Assembly (NCBI GenBank): GCA_037176885.1 | Contig: JAWWNJ010000228.1 | Location: 175,815-239,814 of the forward strand | From: Favolaschia claudopus | Taxonomy: Eukaryota > Basidiomycota > Agaricomycetes > Agaricales > Mycenaceae | DNA: 64,000 nucleotides | Direction: 5' to 3' | Shown: in pieces, positions 10,083-20,660 of the stretch | Position numbering within the stretch: the stretch's first letter is position 1 | Layout: each line of letters starts with the position of its first letter | Position numbers and translations under genes: made by a program | Notes under the pieces: model-generated | Seen by the model: the letters and a program-made list of their open reading frames with translations, nothing else | Told to the model about the DNA's origin: nothing | Databases searched by the model: none

Positions 10083-11418
10083 TATCTGCTGACAGTCTCG
10101 GAACATGGATCCGAAGCTTCGCGAGCTGTTCTCGCCTCGGCGGATCCATGTTACAACGCACAGGGAATGCGAAGAAAAGGGTATCTGGGCCTGGGATAGT
10201 GAGCTGAATGAGCTTGTTCTCCTTATCCCTGCGGTCCTCGCATTACTGGGAGACAATCCAATGCAGAGTGAGTTTGCGTGTCACATCGGCCTGCGCGGAA
10301 AGCTATTTTGTAGGGCATGCTGGGTGAAGGGAAGTGATGGCTTGGAAGCGGAAGCTCCCGCAACTCCAACTCGACGCAAGGATTCTCCTGCCAGCGACAC
10401 CGAAAATCAAGCAGATGATCCCGTTCACAGTCGACCAGGCAGTCCGCAGGCAGACAGCCCGGTTGGTAGCGATGCCGAAAGTACCACAAGCAAGGTTAAA
10501 AAGAGCCGGGGGAAGCGAGTGAAGGAGACTCTGGAGCAGATGATGTCGCGAGCAAAGTCGTTTGTCAAGGTCATATTCGCCTATGATTTTGATAATACTC
10601 TCACATCAAGCCATAGATTGGAAAACTACGCACCAGGGAGGAGACTACAGCGACGCTCCGCACTTATTTTGAGGAAGCGTGCACTGTCAACACGAAAACA
10701 AAACTTAGAGATATGCGCACCTCATCTGGTATCAAAGACACATTCCGGCTCTTCTTTCTCGAGAAGTTGTTTGAATCCTATAAGGGTAAAAAGGGCACAC
10801 GAGCAAAGCAAGATGCGCTGGACGCCAAGATCCGCACCTTACCCGATAACACAACAAGTCCTGTTTGGCGCATCAAAGGTTCGGCAGCCCCATCGACAGT
10901 CAAACACTGACTGACACCAAGGTGGCAGGTCTGGACTCACACCAAGATACACCAGTCGAAATTCTTCACGTTATTCTCCTCGGTTTTGTCAAGTACATGT
11001 GGCGAGATGTCGTTCAGAATCAACTCAAGAATAAAGACGAACTCAAAAAAACTTCTGGAAACACGACTTAATTGAAGTAATTCCTTCAATGTTCAAGGAC
11101 TCGGAATCTCACCTCTCGCCGGCCATACACTCGTTCAGTATTCGGGCTCTCTGACGGGTCGGGATTTCCGTGCCATTGCGCAAGCCGCACCCTTTGTTGT
11201 TTATGATTTAGTTTCCCCAGATTGCCTTGCAACATGGGTGTCTCTTTCAAAGTTGATACCGTTGATCTGGCAGCCGAAAATCCCGGATATCGACGCGCAC
11301 ATTAGGCCAATGGGAGTACTGTAGCTTGACTGCTTCGATTTCTAGGCTTTAATCACGGCTGAGATTGACCATTTTCTGATTTGTGCGGCGCGCTGGACCA
11401 CACGGTGGTTTAACAAAC

Positions 11419-11603
11419 TGTCAGGGGATTCCACAGCTATGACATCTTCTGACTTGGGCAGAAGTTCTCTGTCTCCAAGACATCATGCTGTGTGCTCACT
11501 TATGTCATATCTTACGTCACCTCTTGTATATAAGTAGTTCACTGGGGATCTCTGATCCCCAGGTTTGTTATCGACTTGGCTCCTGGGCCCTTCTCCCCTT
11601 ACA
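11419..11603. mobile_element. Solo LTR 1 in the Plavaka gene
   Basis: Begins TGTCAGGGGA and ends TCCCCTTACA (TG..CA, imperfect inverted ends), flanked by the 5-bp duplication CAAAC at 11414-11418 and 11604-11608. A TATA-like TGTATATAAG lies near 11525 and a 21-bp palindrome around GATCTCTGATC at 11541-11561. It separates WFNK from PKFH of the transposase exactly. 185 bp. Confidence 0.82.
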
Positions 11604-11647
11604 CAAACCAAAATTCCACATTCTCCTCCATCTCCCCAGTCACATCC

Positions 11648-12286
11648 TGTCACAGACAGGCCTGGATTCCCACAACTCCCCATGCCGTAAGCGCCAATCA
11701 ACAGGTGGCGGCATCGTCGTCCATCAAAAGAAGACATCAGACCAGACCAGAAGAGAGAAGCGAGAAGCCAGGACTCCCTGCTCACCAGCACCACAGACTC
11801 AACTAAGAGCCGGGCATACCTTCTGGTAAGATGAAGGCTTGGAGAGTACACCAGGAGAGACCCGTAAGAAGGATAAAATAAAAACACTAGGGTACATGGG
11901 TAGAGCCAGAGCCCTTTATATACCTAAGCTCTACTTCCTAAAGTAGAAATAAAACAATAAGAAGAGAGAAGAGAACCTTCATGGTCATAACTGAGTACCT
12001 CCACAGTCATAGAATGGAGAGAACAATAAGGGAATGAAGAGGGGAGTACCCTCACAGTCATAGATAATAGAATGGAGAGAACAATAACAATTGAGAATGG
12101 AGCACAGCCCCATAGAATGGAATGGAGCACAGCAATGGAATTCAGAGAGGGATGGTGCCTGAATTGAGAATGAAGCAGACAATCAGTCTACAGAGTCAGG
12201 CACAGGGTGGGCATCCTGATGACGTAATTGATCAGGGATCAACAGGATCAGAGGTTTTGATGGAATCAACTGGCCAGACTGTGACA
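11648..12286. mobile_element. Solo LTR 2 in the Plavaka gene
   Basis: Begins TGTCACAGAC and ends ACTGTGACA, giving inverted ends TGTCACAG/CTGTGACA, with 5-bp duplication CATCC at 11643-11647 and 12287-12291. 639 bp. It contains internal short repeats (ATAGAATGGAGAGAACAATA twice, 12008 and 12067) and TATATA words. No coding capacity. It splits SHI from RRFG of the transposase. Confidence 0.82.
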
Positions 12287-12309
12287 CATCCGACGCTTTG
12301 GTCCCGCCA

Positions 12310-12747
12310 TAGTGTTGCCGGAAGCTGGAGCTAGCTCCGAGCTGAGTTCAACTCCAACTCGACCCCTTCCCAAAAGCGGCACCTCGAGGTGATGCCAGCT
12401 CGCCTCGACTCCACCCTCGTCACCCAAAGCGGACGACGTGACATTTCCGGCGGAGTAACTGAGTGACATCACACTCCCTACCCAGTTTCTGTATTGGCCG
12501 TTTCTTGGCCGTTTTTCGACGTAAAAAAAGCAGTTTGAGCTTGAAGAGAGCTCAGGAGAACCTTCCACATAAAAATTTGGTCCATTCTCCCCTGAAATTT
12601 TGCCCTTCGGGTGGAAAGATGAAACCTGGGACAGTAGATTCCCATATCTGGTATCAGCTCTGAGCCAGCTCCGCTCAACTCGAGCTGACAGCGAGCTGAT
12701 GGGCAATCAACTCGAGTTCAGCTCCAACTCAGCTCCCGGCAGCACTA
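12310..12747 (+). mobile_element. hAT MITE family TAGTGTTGCCGG, copy 1
   Basis: 438 bp. Ends TAGTGTTGCCGGAAGCTGGA and ..CTCAGCTCCCGGCAGCACTA; 8-bp target duplication TCCCGCCA at 12302-12309 and 12748-12755. The interior is rich in AGCTCGAG/GAGCTC words and CACCTCGAGGT. It lies within a Plavaka transposase codon run (GP/AILF). Three other full copies are at 48052, 52578 and 53852. Confidence 0.92.
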
Positions 12748-12802
12748 TCCCGCCATCCTCTTTGCTACCGAAGCCTTCGAATCCTTTAATGCGGTGATCA
12801 GG

Positions 12803-14721
12803 GCGAAGGGTAGGATCCCATCAATTACCGGTAACCCACCAGCACAACCGCAGACACACTATACCGTGAACATTGACTGCAGTGCGCAACATCTTGGGAC
12901 ATCATACAACGGTGACTAGAGAAATTTCGGCCGGTTACTCATGGCGGTGGTCAGATACTGATACTGATACTGACCGGAGTTTAAACCGCGGCCCGATCAA
13001 TCCCGCGGCCAAATTTGACAGCTTCTCGGCCATTCCCGGCCAGAGTTCAACTTGAACTGTTTCTGTTCAATCCGTTTGCACTGTTTCACCCTCGGATTAG
13101 CTACTTGGCAGCTTCAATATCCGTGTATTTAGAGTATGTAAAATTGTGGTTGCTTACAGCTATTTGCGGACCTTTTGTTTTCCCCACACATGACATTTTA
13201 AGCATTTTGCTCGCTGCGAGCTCAATTTCGGCTCAACAGCCAGGGTTTGAATATGGGCAGGTAGATATTTCTCCTCTCTAGACGCCTTTACATTCAGATT
13301 GAACGTAGCTGAGATGTGGTCGCTTTGTTTCCAGAAATGCCTGTTGTTTCGAATTTTGACTGCTACAATGCTAGGTAATAGAGTTGGTGTGTAAGAATTA
13401 TGCAAAAAGATTACTGCTGAATCGCTCAAGCTGCTTAACAGCTTATCAGGAGATATAGCAATGCTGGTGAAGCGAAATGAGTGTTGCGTTAAATTGATGG
13501 CAGCAATCAGCTCTCCCTGAACCAGTACATGTTGTAGACGCACCGGAAGCTATATTCTCACCTCAGAGTAGCTATTAGAGAACTCTAAGCAGCTGTGTCG
13601 CTCCCCGGTAGCGCATTTGACACTTTGAGAACGGAGACTCGGATAAACAGGCATTTCTGAAAACAAAACCACCACATTGCAACTACGATCAATCTGAATT
13701 AGTAAAGAGTCATCTCAAAAAAGAAAATATTCACCTGACCGTATCCAATCCTTGGCCGTTGAGCCGAAATTGAGCTCGCAGCAAGCAAATGCTCAAAATG
13801 TCATTTGTGGGGAAAAATCCGCTCGCGCCCTAAGTTTCGCAGATAACTGTGATATAACATGGACAGCAAGAGAGAAACAAGGCCCCAAATCCATCAAGAA
13901 TCATTAAACATTGAACAAAATCCCAAGGCTGTAAGTATTTGAATCTGTGCTTGCGAGAAACGAGCCTAAATGAACATGACCGGCATTTGCCGGTTCAGAT
14001 TTCGTGGTACATTGGATAGGATTACAGTTGGTACATGAGTAAAATGCTTTCTATAGAAGTAGATCTAGCATCTTGACCGCTCCAACAGTCGAGAAAATGG
14101 GACGAGCTCGAGGAAATCAACCGTGAAGTGGAAAGCACCTTGAATCAACGAGCTGCCGTGATTGATCTTGAATTCAAACTCCGGTCAGTATCTGGAGAAC
14201 TGATGGCAATGAATTGGTCTACAACTAGCGCAGATTTACAGCTGTAGATATTTGGGATATGTTCTCTACACTTGAGAGCCATGCTCTCTTTATCTCAGGC
14301 TTTTTCACTTCAAAATGAGTATCTTTGTGCTTTATTTCAGTATCTGGCCAAGACACGGCAAGCCGTAACGTGTGGGATCCGAGTCATGACAGCAGCGCGA
14401 AAAGCCGATGTCGGCCGAAAAGGGTGCTCAGAAATGTCCCCGAGATCCCCGAATCTCCCTCAATCTCCCGCAATATTTTCGTTTCTTTATTTTCTTTATT
14501 TTTTTATTTTTGTCCACCGCCATCAGTATCGAGCCGAAATTTCAGAAAACATATTCCTATCTCCAGTTATGATTACATAATGACCAAAATTTTTTGAACC
14601 TCGAAATCGTTGAAATTGAGCTAAATCCAGCAGGTGTTGTTTTCGTGTCGAAATTTTTGCCGCGTGACGCGTGACGTGACACGTCATGTGACCGCTCGTT
14701 GTAAGTGACTGACACCTACCT
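12803..14721. mobile_element. Relic sharing ends with the TA element at 28994
   Basis: 12803-12920 matches 29287-29404 (start GGGTAGGATCCCATCAATTA), and 14550-14721 matches 29407-29579 including TTGTAAGTGACTGAC and the terminus CCTACCT followed by TA. In the shorter copy these two blocks are adjacent; here they are separated by 1.6 kb. The left TIR is not present, so this copy is truncated at the Plavaka junction. Confidence 0.65.
12922..14541. mobile_element. Nested fold-back element
   Basis: Left end GAAATTTCGGC..TACTCATGGCGGTGG and an inverted counterpart ending ..CCACCGCCATCAGTATCG..GCCGAAATTTC bound a 1.6-kb insertion that is absent from the related copy at 29404/29407. Inside it a second inverted repeat of about 95 bp pairs 13181-13275 with 13720-13818 (left arm starts TTTTCCCCACACATGACATT). 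Target duplication could not be fixed (GAGAAA/CAGAAAA are similar). No transposase is visible. Confidence 0.55.
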
Positions 14722-14865
14722 TAGCAGATTGGATACTTTGAACAGCAACGCGAATAAGTACCCGCTCGCAGACGATATTATTTATCATACGATACCCTAC
14801 TTATTGCGTAGTTACTTACTGCGCCGGCTTCTTAGCTACGTAGAGTAGCTTGTGCCGTTAACCGA

Positions 14866-14888
14866 CTCTCTCTCTCTCTCTCTCTCTC
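14866..14888 (+). repeat. (CT)n microsatellite
   Basis: Uninterrupted CT dinucleotide run of about 11 units. Confidence 0.95.
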
Positions 14889-16757
14889 GCCACACCAACC
14901 CGATATGGAAGGGGGGTAGAGAGCACGTGCAGTTGATAGTGTGTCCGATGACAAGATCGGACACCTCTTGGAAAAGGGCGTAGTACTGTCAAAGTATTAC
15001 TGTACCATTTCGTCCGAAGATTCATCAAACTTATTCCAAAATATTTACGCTCGGCGTCACGCATCAGAGCGGTGCCGGGATGCCGTCGCGTGACCTGATC
15101 GCTCGGTGATCGTTCCCAATCGGGAAACTCACTTTCGTCGGCAGCGGCGCGTTGGCCTCGCTGGCTCAAGCCTCCAACAGCTTTGATGACTCAATATAGC
15201 GTGTAGATGTATATTTACTCCAGTTTGAAAGCTCTAGGGAAGCAATACAGGCCGAAATTAGGAGAATTCACTGTGGGATTTGTATATTTTCAGCTGTTAG
15301 GCTCAGTTTTCCGCCGAATTTAGGGCTGCATGTCTGCTGGATGACGCGTTCAAGCTCCTGCATCCATCTTCGAGTTTGTCAGAGGCGGAGAAAGTGTTCT
15401 GAGTACATATGACGGAGAAATGGTGAAGAGAACCCTTTGATTTCCTTTTTGGGATGTTCAACTTGGCTTCGACACGATTTTACGCCGAATATGCAGCCTC
15501 TTTGAACATTCTGAAGACGTAGTATCATTGAGTAGGTCTAGTAGATTCTCTCCAAAGACTCACGAGAGCAGAGAGCGCCGGAATAAAGCACATCGAATTT
15601 ATTTCGCTGCGTAAGTGAATCCGGGGAGCGTAGTAAGTACTTACGCGGGGTAAATTTACGGTAAAGATCGTAAATTTTGTAAATCGGCCCTCGGCTAAAG
15701 GTCTAGGGCTTCCCATACGCGGTATATGACGGTAAATCCATCACGCCGCTTAGCGTTGTGATCAAGATTTACTTTCTCAACTTACTGCGTCAGTCCGCGC
15801 GTTTGCCAGCGTTCAGACGCATTTTGAGCGTGTCTTATAATAGTATGAGCATGAAATCATATTCTACGCTCCAAAAAACGCGTCTTATTGACGTGTACGA
15901 CACGCAAATCAGCCAACTTACATCATTCCATCAAAACAACACTGAAGAGCAATATGGGACTTGCGCGTGTGCAGACCCGTACCCACGTTCAGAATTAGTC
16001 TTAGTAGATGTATATAAGCATTCTAGCCCATTTTCTGAGTACGGGAGCCCGTTTTCGACCCCAAATAATTACTTTTTTGTGAAAACCTCGTGATTTAGAA
16101 TGTGCTGCTTCCTCAGCTTCAGTAGGGATTTGAAGGAACGTTCCTGATGTCAATATTGCGTGATTAATGAATACAGAGTACAGTTTGACCCTATATACAG
16201 GAGTCCTACCTCTTAAAGGGCATGCAGAAGTGGCAAACAAGCCACTGATTCCAACTGAGTCCAATTTTCTATCCCAAGAGCCATCAACTCAATAGAAAGT
16301 CCTTCCCCCATCATACCTCTCTTAGTATGAGCTAAATGATGAGTCTTTGGGTCCAGAAATACAGCTGTATTGTTCCTTGAGCTCAGCAATGAGCCCGGTA
16401 TGTATATTGCCTTGTTTCTCACGAAAAACCGTTTTCAAAATATTTTTTTCTTTCCAGCAAGTAGCTATAGACTCAATGAACTCGTCAATCTAAATGGGCT
16501 TCCAATTAGAGCACCCAACATGCAGGAGCGCGCGAGGGTGCAGCTTGTTTCCTAAACAGGAAACAGATTGACAGCTGATGGGATTCTGATGCCGACTCGG
16601 CGATTTACCGTGCCGTGACATACTTACTGATCAAAACGTAAATATAAGCAGATAAAGAGTCTTATGTAATTTCGCCCTCTGAGATGCCCGTAAAATTTTG
16701 TTTTGAATTAAGGCGATTTTTACACACATCAATTGTCATCAAACAAAACCGGCTGTA

Positions 16758-17292
16758 GGGTCCTGTTTATAATTCCCAGAGCAATTATAAACGGTTTGTT
16801 AATTTTTGTTTGTAAACAGGGTGTTTATAAACCGGTTTACAAACATACCTGCCAAATTACCCCAAACTCAAGTTTTCCCGCTGATTTGAACGATTTTTTG
16901 CTCCAGGCGGCTTTAGTGAACTTTTAGCAGCAAATAAATGCAGTATAAGAACAATCCTGCATATAAATTGGATGTGGTTGTTTGTTGAACTTCGTCCATT
17001 GTGAGGCAATTGTTGCCTTCAGATATAGGTGATTGATGCCTCGGATAGTTCCACCGGTGTGGTTTCGCCTCCAAAATGAACACAAATTGAACAAGAATCC
17101 TCCGACGTCTCCGCTCAGCAGAAAAGTTGCCAGAACTGTGGCTGATTTGGGCCCACATTGGGGTAAAATACACACCTGATACGAATTAAAAACCAGCCAA
17201 TCTGGCCCAACCCATTTAAAAACAGGTTTATAAACCGGTGTTTATAAACATTTTATAAACCTGTTTACAAACATGTTCAATAAACAGGACCC
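16758..17292. mobile_element. TA-flanked MITE rich in GTTTATAAAC words
   Basis: TIR GGGTCCTGTTTAT at both ends, TA at 16756-16757 and 17293-17294. Subterminal blocks at 16780-16855 and 17215-17280 repeat GTTTATAAAC and GTTTGTAAACAGG. 535 bp, no gene. Confidence 0.8.
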
Positions 17293-17298
17293 TAAGTA

Positions 17299-17540
17299 CT
17301 GTACTATTCCGACCGGTGGTTCACGGCCGGCTGTGAACCGAACAATTTTGGTCTCCGTAACGCATAACAGCGACTTTTTCGGCCCAAAAAGGCAATTAAA
17401 TGTCAAAATTTTCGTTCCGGCATTTGCCGGAGCACCATATATGGTAATTTTTGCTTGATTGCCGGCCGGTGAACAATGTTTCCAGTGAACAATTAGGCTA
17501 ACGCGTAACGCCCAGTGAACAACCGGTCGGAATAGTACAG
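17299..17540. mobile_element. TA-flanked MITE with CTGTACTATTCC ends
   Basis: TIR of about 26 bp starting CTGTACTATTCCGACCGGT at both ends; TA at 17297-17298 and 17541-17542. 242 bp. It lies only 6 bp from the previous MITE. Confidence 0.85.
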
Positions 17541-17587
17541 TAACCGGCTGTGACCTGTGACCTGAATCTTCGGTCGAAATGGTACGC

Positions 17588-18479
17588 GTTTGTTTATCCT
17601 TGTTTACAGCGCGTTCCGTACCTCAACGACGGGATCGCCACCGCTGCTAGGCACACATTCGGAGTTTCTCGGGATGTTCACTACACCTCATTTTGTCTGT
17701 AATGCGTTGAGGGACTTATAAAATTCGCTCTACGGCAAAAGTTCAAACGCTAAGTACCTTATCTACAACTCGGCACGTGACTGACACGTTCTTTACTTTT
17801 TCCCTCAGAGTCATTTGAATCTATTTGACTTGCCGCTTCCTACAGTCCCCCTTGCGCCTACACTGTAGAGAGAAGTCGCAGCCGGAACAGCCGCGCGTGC
17901 GCTGGCTCGTTCGGCCGTGGCATGGGGCCAGCCTGACCGCGCGACCGCGGTCGGCATGACTGTGCCCGCACGGGATTCTCAGCTGCGTTATGGCCAATTT
18001 CGCGGTCAACCTGGCTGCGCTACCACAGCCAGCGCGACCGTGGCCCACAGTCAGTGCAGCCGCGCCTTCACAGTCAGCCTAGCAGTACCCTCACAGTCAT
18101 TGTACTCTTTGGTTGCGATAAAATCTTGTATTACTATTCAATCTACATACTACTACTACCCCCAAGCTGTACTATAGACCATTATACCCCTGCAATTGAT
18201 AATCCTCACAATCCTAGCAAAGGGAGTCAGTTAAGGAACTTCCATGAGCTACCCACTCACTGGCCCAGCAAATATCCTCTAAGACCACGCCCGACGCGCC
18301 GTCTCCTATCCAACTCCATATCAGAATCGTAAAAGTATTCACCATTGCACAGCACTCACCTAGACACGTTTTTGGTGAATCTATGACATATCTCAGAATC
18401 ATATTCGTCGCTCGATGTGACGGCACTTAGCTGTAACCAAACCACATATTGTTCACGAAATCTAAGTGTCAAGTGGGAG
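17588..18479. repeat. Intergenic with an ACTGTAGAGAGAAGTC repeat end
   Basis: At 17863 the word ACTGTAGAGAGAAGTCGCAG begins a GC-rich segment with CCGCGGTCGGCATGACTGTG and GACCGTGG-type words; the inverse end CTTCTCTCTACAGT closes a similar segment at 39128-39147. No other repeat boundaries could be fixed and no gene is seen from 18100 to 18479. Confidence 0.45.
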
Positions 18480-19306
18480 TGAGGTCAGCGAGATTCTCCT
18501 CTAGGTAATGATGCACCTTTTTGAATGGTGCGCGTCGTCCCGTTGTTTCGCAATATGAGTGGGGGCGGAATCAGCGAGGTTCTCTTACAGACGACAATGT
18601 ACCTTTTGATACTGGCGCGCATAATGAGCTGGTGCTGTCCACCATATGTTAGCTATTGTATATACTATATCTTATATCTTACATACCTTCGAAGGTCCAA
18701 ATTCATGTCGACCGATCTATCCAAAGAAATTCCCGTTAGCAAGCGACATAACAGAACAAGTGTTCGCGATACCTGTAGAATCCTACCTTAGCTTCAACTG
18801 GGCCGCAAAGCCGACCTATACGAAACTCACGAGAGTGAAGCCGGCACCGTCTTGAGAGTCACCCCAGAAGTCACTCAATAAATCAGTGCTGATAAATGTA
18901 TGGCGAAGCGACTCACCGCGCACGTCGATTTCGCTCGTTCTACTAGATTGGATGCTGACTTGCTGAATTTTAGAGTCGAAACTGCGCGTTTGATGGCGCG
19001 AGGCGGGGACTTAGGTGTTGTCCGGTCAGAAGACGGTGGGGTCGGGATAGTTGGTGGCGGCGGGAGACGAAGGGGTGGTGATGGCGAGAGAAGCGCGGGG
19101 GATTGCGGTCGCGTGGGAAACGGCGTTGAGAGAGCGGCGAAGAGGGAGTAGCGGGAGCGCCGTGTCGAGGGCTTGAGGGGCAGGATTGGTGGAGATCGGA
19201 AACGAGCGAATGGCGGCGGTGTGGGGCTTGGATGGAGGATTTGAGGTAGAAGGCGGAGTGTTGGCGAGGAAGGCAGCGGTGTCAAAGCCTGATTGACGAC
19301 AGGCTG
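18480..19306. other. No gene recognised; GC-rich after 18900
   Basis: 18480-18890 has only short frames. From 18900 to 19306 the minus strand is open but very Pro/Ser/Arg-rich; it lies directly 3' of the putative gene and may be its 3' untranslated region or further exons. Confidence 0.3.
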
Positions 19307-20389
19307 TCAAGTTCCCTTGGGGACGATGGCGGCGGGCGGCGGTAGCGAATAGGAGTTGGGTGGGATTGCGAGGTAGGCGGTAGTTGGGCTGAGGAACGGC
19401 GGCGAGGTAGACGTAGCGTAGAGTAGACACAGGGAACGTGGGGGAAAGTGGCGGCGGGGCGTCAGCGTCGTCATAGAGAGAGGGAGGTAAGGGTCAGGCT
19501 TGCGTGAGCGGACGTGGACGGCGTTGCTGATTGAACGAGCGCATCTTGACGGCCCTCGAGTGTGGCGTTCGTTGTCGTGCTGGAATTGACGTGTCGGTAT
19601 GAGGGTTGTGGAGTGTGGAGGTGGAAGGGTCGAGGGCGCCGTTTCGAGCGAGGAAGCTGGTGTGGTGTAACGGGTCTTGAAGTGAGTCAGTTATGCGCAG
19701 AGACGCAGCAATGAGAGTTACTCGCCCAGTATCCAACGTCGACACATTTCCCAGGATACTTCCAAACGTCGCAAACGAATCCTGGCACTTGACGAGCCCG
19801 CCGGCGACCATCCAGTCAAATGTGTCGAATGAGAAGCCTCCGCAGGGAGCTGCGAATTGAGCTCGTTGAGGGTAGAGGAGGGAGGAGGGGCAAAGAGGAG
19901 GAGAGACACATTTTCGCGCTCAGCAGAAGGAGCTGAAGGGAGGTGGATGAGACCGACGAGGGGGAGAGAGTTAATGACACACGCACCTTTAATCAGAATA
20001 CAAGGTGGCCGATGGCGTGTTGCAGAAATTGGTGATTGGGAATGAGATCGTGGCGGAAACGAGCGGTTGACGAGCGAATTGACGAGGCGGAACGTCGTGG
20101 AGTGTCGAGGTGGTTGAATCCGAGTCTCTCCGCATACGTTCCCATCAAGTCTTGAAGCTAATTGCAAAGTATCGAGAGGCTGAGGAGCGCGTGAATCAGC
20201 GATGCAAATGATGGTCATACCATGTCCCTCGTGCCGGTCAAAGAGAGGTGGGAGGGGATAGTTGGCAAGCTCAAAAGAATTCAAACGTTTCATAGTCGTC
20301 AGAGCACCCGGATGAGGCACTTGAACGCGTCTTACGGGCGCGATGTCGATCAAAGACGCAATCAGCCTCAGAGGCCGAAATTTGGGCAT
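19307..20389 (-). CDS. Putative spliced gene of unknown function
   Basis: A four-exon model, exons 20221-20389, 19987-20157, 19722-19849 and 19307-19675, gives 837 nt or 278 aa ending at TGA 19307-19309. It begins MPKFRPLRLIASLIDIAPVR; exon 3 encodes CGGFSFDTFDWMVAGGL and CQDSFATFGSILGN, which look like real protein rather than noise. Introns of 63, 137 and 46 nt have GT..AG ends. The model is my inference: an unspliced alternative after exon 3 also stays open for about 80 codons, and the C-terminal third is low-complexity Ser/Pro/Thr. I recognise no domain. It is the best candidate for a non-transposon gene in the window. Confidence 0.35.
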
Positions 20390-20511
20390 TATCGGGTCGT
20401 CTCAGCGGCCAGACAACATTATTGAATCGAGGTGACATTGTTTGGCATTGACGTCTCTCCGCCAAAAAGCTGCTTACAAAGATACCAAATGGGGTATCTC
20501 GCGCGTAATGG

Positions 20512-20645
20512 CAATTCAAACTCAGATCGACCGGTCTGTCTATCGACAGCTTGCTCCATAGACAGACGGTCACCGGTCTAACGGCTGGTGCACAGCTTGT
20601 CGGGGCTCCGCCCCAAACCCCGCGGGTTTTTTTCTTGCTGGATTG
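20512..20645. repeat. Hairpin plus GC-rich dispersed repeat
   Basis: AATTCAAACTCAGATCGACC as at 6384, then GACCGGTCTGTCTAT pairing imperfectly with ATAGACAGACGGTC, then CGGGGCTCCGCCCC and CCCGCGGGT followed by a T-run. The inverse of the last part (GCGGGGTTTGGGGCGG) flanks the hAT-type element at 29782. It truncates the Plavaka gene next to it. Confidence 0.55.
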
Positions 20646-20660
20646 CATGCCCTCTCAAAA

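Larger units (their letters stand above)
10085..12805 (+). pseudogene. Plavaka (CACTA-like, Tnp2 group) transposase relic, four segments
   Basis: Recognisable blocks in order: WAWDSELNELVLLIPAVLAL and LLGDNPMQSEFACHIGLRGK with FCRACWVKG (about 10180-10330), GIKDTFRLFFLEKLFESYKG (10717), DTPVEILHVILLGFVKYMWR (10943), LAGHTLVQYSGSLTGRDFRA (11110), AARWTTRWFNK (11385), then PKFHILLHLPSHI (11609) and RRFGPAILFATEAFESFNA (12290-12800). These are the conserved middle domains of Plavaka/Tnp2 transposases, which cut DNA as DDE enzymes in the nucleus. Frameshifts occur between 10600 and 11090, some perhaps introns. The 3' half is interrupted by two solo LTRs and an hAT MITE; with each insertion and one target copy removed the frame from 11385 to 12805 is continuous. 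Truncated after VIRAKG. Confidence 0.82.
15000..17587. mobile_element. Possible 2.6-kb CTGTACC-type element carrying nested MITEs
   Basis: At 15000 CTGTACCATTTCGTCCGAAG follows TA; near 17564-17585 the inverse CTTCGGTCGAAATGGTAC occurs, so about 22 bp pair with one mismatch. CTGTAC ends recur in the TA-flanked MITEs at 17299, 35536 and 56644. The right terminus reads GTACGC instead of GTACAG-TA, so it is damaged. The interior holds two further TA elements and no recognisable gene; 15.3-16.7 kb shows only short open frames. Confidence 0.4.

Noticed and set aside
12266..12706. 146-codon minus-strand frame over MITE copy 1
   Set aside because: It lies within a MITE; similar frames appear in copies 2-4 only because the DNA is repeated, and each is broken differently.
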